In this document: in pieces, positions 12,578 to 13,753 of the stretch | Layout: each line of letters begins with the position of its first letter | Numbering within the stretch: position 1 is the first letter of the stretch | From: DASSFZ01 sp036514635 | Lineage (GTDB): Bacteria > Chloroflexota > Anaerolineae > Fen-1058 | Length of the DNA: 13,753 nt | Direction: 5' to 3' | Assembly (NCBI GenBank): GCA_036514635.1 | Contig: DATBWU010000092.1 | Coordinates: 1-13,753 of the forward strand | Translations under genes and position numbers: made by a program | The notes under the pieces: model-generated | Database searches by the model: none | Told to the model about the DNA's origin: nothing | The model's input: the letters and a program-made list of their open reading frames with translations, nothing else

Positions 12578-13753
12578 TCCAGTTGGAAGGGCGCGATGCG
12601 ATAAGGTCCGACCGCAACCGGCTCGCCGTCCACGACCTCAATGCCGTATTGAACTTCAGGATGGTGGCCGTAGGCAATGATCGTCGTGAACAGATGCAAG
12701 TCGTCGAGGATCGCGGGCGGCAGGTCGGCGACATGGATCGAGCGGTGGCCGTTGAAGAATCCCAGCACTGTGCGATTGACCTTGTCGGGCGTGAGGGCCT
12801 GCGTCACGTCTTGCAGTGTCGCCAGCCGCAGCGCCGCCAACTCGCCTAGCGACAACGCCGGGGCGATGACTGCCGCCGTGACAAATGGCGCGCGATGCTT
12901 GGGCAACGTGAAGAAGCTGTTCAGGTCGGGCACGCGGATGGGATGATGCCGCAGGCCGGGTACCTCTTCGGGCAGTGCCACCTCGCCGTCGTTCTGCACA
13001 GCCGCCAGATGCCGGGCCAGAGACGCCAATCGATCCTTGAAACTACCATCGGCGCTGACGAGCTGATAGCGGATCTGTCGCAGCGACGTTCGCAGATACT
13101 GCGCGTGCCGCCGATCGATTTCTTCGAGCAGCGGATCCAACCCTTCCAGCTGGTGAATGATGAACTGGATGTAGCGGTTGATTTCCTCGGCGGCCTGTGC
13201 CGGCGTGAGACGGCCCTGCGCGGCCAGTTCCTCGGCGGTTCGATCCAGCCACTCGCGGCTGCGCTGCCACGCACGCAGCTTGCCGACGATGTCACGCCGG
13301 TAACGCGAGACGTGATCGGACGTCTTGAGTGCATGGTAAGCGTGGCCGAGCGTCTGGGCGTAATCGTCGAATTGCAGTTGCAGCAATTCGGCAGGCGTGC
13401 GCCCGCGCGTCGCGCGCTCGATGTAGCGGCGGATGTTCTGGTTGAGCTCGTTCAGGCCGCGCACCACCTGGCGCACGTTTTCGTAAGCCTGCGTGATCGC
13501 CAGCGCGGGCGAGAAGTCTTTGTTCTTGTTCGCCGTGATCAGTTGATGCGCCGTGTAGAGTTGCCCGGCGAACTCGCGCGGCTTCTGCTCCTGGATGGCG
13601 CGCAAGGCTTCGAGAAGCGTGAAGGCGTAATCGGGCAGGATGATCGTCTCGGAGTAATCGGCGTGCTGCTCGCGCTCGACCCAGCCGGTCTCGGCCAGTC
13701 GCCGCAGGAGGTAGGCGGCGTATTCGTGTTCGGGTTTCTGCCCGGTGAGCGGC
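12565..13753 (-). CDS. jetA: Wadjet kleisin-like subunit JetA (5' end outside window)
   Basis: 395 residues to the window edge, with the reading frame open to 13753; the true start lies beyond. The visible N-terminal end is winged-helix-like (YLLRRLAETGWVEREQ, then SETIILPDYAFTLLEALR). It is followed by a long helical region with NRYIQFIIHQLEGLDPLLEEI and the family-like YLRTSLRQIRYQL, and a C-terminal winged-helix domain ending HHPEVQYGIEVVDGEPVAVG. This matches the JetA family of PF18982 type rather than DUF3375, pointing to Wadjet type II; I hold the subtype loosely. JetA is the MukF-like kleisin that joins the two JetC heads. No internal ATG should be taken as the start. Confidence 0.82.
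   Translation of the reverse strand, partial: PLTGQKPEHEYAAYLLRRLAETGWVEREQHADYSETIILPDYAFTLLEALRAIQEQKPREFAGQLYTAHQLITANKNKDFSPALAITQAYENVRQVVRGLNELNQNIRRYIERATRGRTPAELLQLQFDDYAQTLGHAYHALKTSDHVSRYRRDIVGKLRAWQRSREWLDRTAEELAAQGRLTPAQAAEEINRYIQFIIHQLEGLDPLLEEIDRRHAQYLRTSLRQIRYQLVSADGSFKDRLASLARHLAAVQNDGEVALPEEVPGLRHHPIRVPDLNSFFTLPKHRAPFVTAAVIAPALSLGELAALRLATLQDVTQALTPDKVNRTVLGFFNGHRSIHVADLPPAILDDLHLFTTIIAYGHHPEVQYGIEVVDGEPVAVGPYRIAPFQLERIA

Larger units (their letters stand above)
6475..13753 (-). other. Wadjet defence locus jetA-jetB-jetC-[DUF5678-like]-[retropepsin]-jetD
   Basis: Six genes run the same way with short gaps: jetA to jetB 68 bases, jetB to jetC 6 bases, jetC to the DUF5678-like gene 51 bases. 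The last three genes overlap. Wadjet is a MukBEF-like condensin with a Toprim nuclease; it recognises plasmids by loop extrusion and cleaves them. The JetA family seen here (PF18982-like rather than DUF3375) suggests type II, tentatively. The two genes between jetC and jetD are not part of the usual four-gene set. The operon promoter lies beyond the window. Confidence 0.85.

Overview
The window looks like a piece of a GC-rich bacterial chromosome. I infer Chloroflexota (perhaps Anaerolineae) from gene content, from the DUF5678-like/retropepsin gene pair, and from the abundance of seven-base-period intergenic repeats. That placement rests on pattern recognition, not on a marker gene. No rRNA, tRNA or CRISPR array is visible.

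Left part (1-4108). An acylphosphatase gene and a membrane-anchored FecR-domain gene form a tight minus-strand operon (TAATG overlap) behind a good -35/-10 promoter. Downstream of them lies a large inverted repeat. Divergent from them is a long plus-strand gene. Its N-terminal part resembles a PilB/GspE secretion ATPase whose Walker A has decayed but whose CxxC...CxxC zinc motif remains. It is fused to a GAF domain and a SpoIIE/PP2C phosphatase with its metal-binding aspartates intact.

Middle (4090-6475). A small four-helix-bundle (S23/IVP family) gene sits between blocks of a seven-base-period repeat that also encode the last residues of both neighbouring proteins, as expected for an inserted cassette. 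Next is an ABC-F ATPase on the minus strand. Its leader of roughly 180 nt has an extended -10 promoter, a 12-codon leader ORF, an intrinsic terminator, and a 14-bp long-range pairing between the leader ORF and the ABC-F Shine-Dalgarno. This looks like a ribosome-controlled attenuator.

Right part (6475-13753, all minus strand). This is a Wadjet (JetABCD) anti-plasmid system: JetA (kleisin, cut by the window edge), JetB (DUF4194, KITE-like), JetC (MukB-like SMC ATPase) and JetD (DUF3322/DUF2220, Toprim nuclease). Two genes stand between jetC and jetD: a DUF5678-like protein with an antitoxin-like N-terminus, and a retropepsin-like aspartic protease. Each overlaps the next gene (GTGA, ATGA), so the protease is translationally coupled to the nuclease JetD. 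Seven-base-period repeat tracts also lie in frame inside jetC (two sites) and jetD, and at the jetA/jetB junction.

The observations most worth following are the Wadjet operon carrying a protease pair, the ABC-F attenuator, the pseudo-GspE/GAF/SpoIIE fusion, and the repeat family that inserts into coding sequence.
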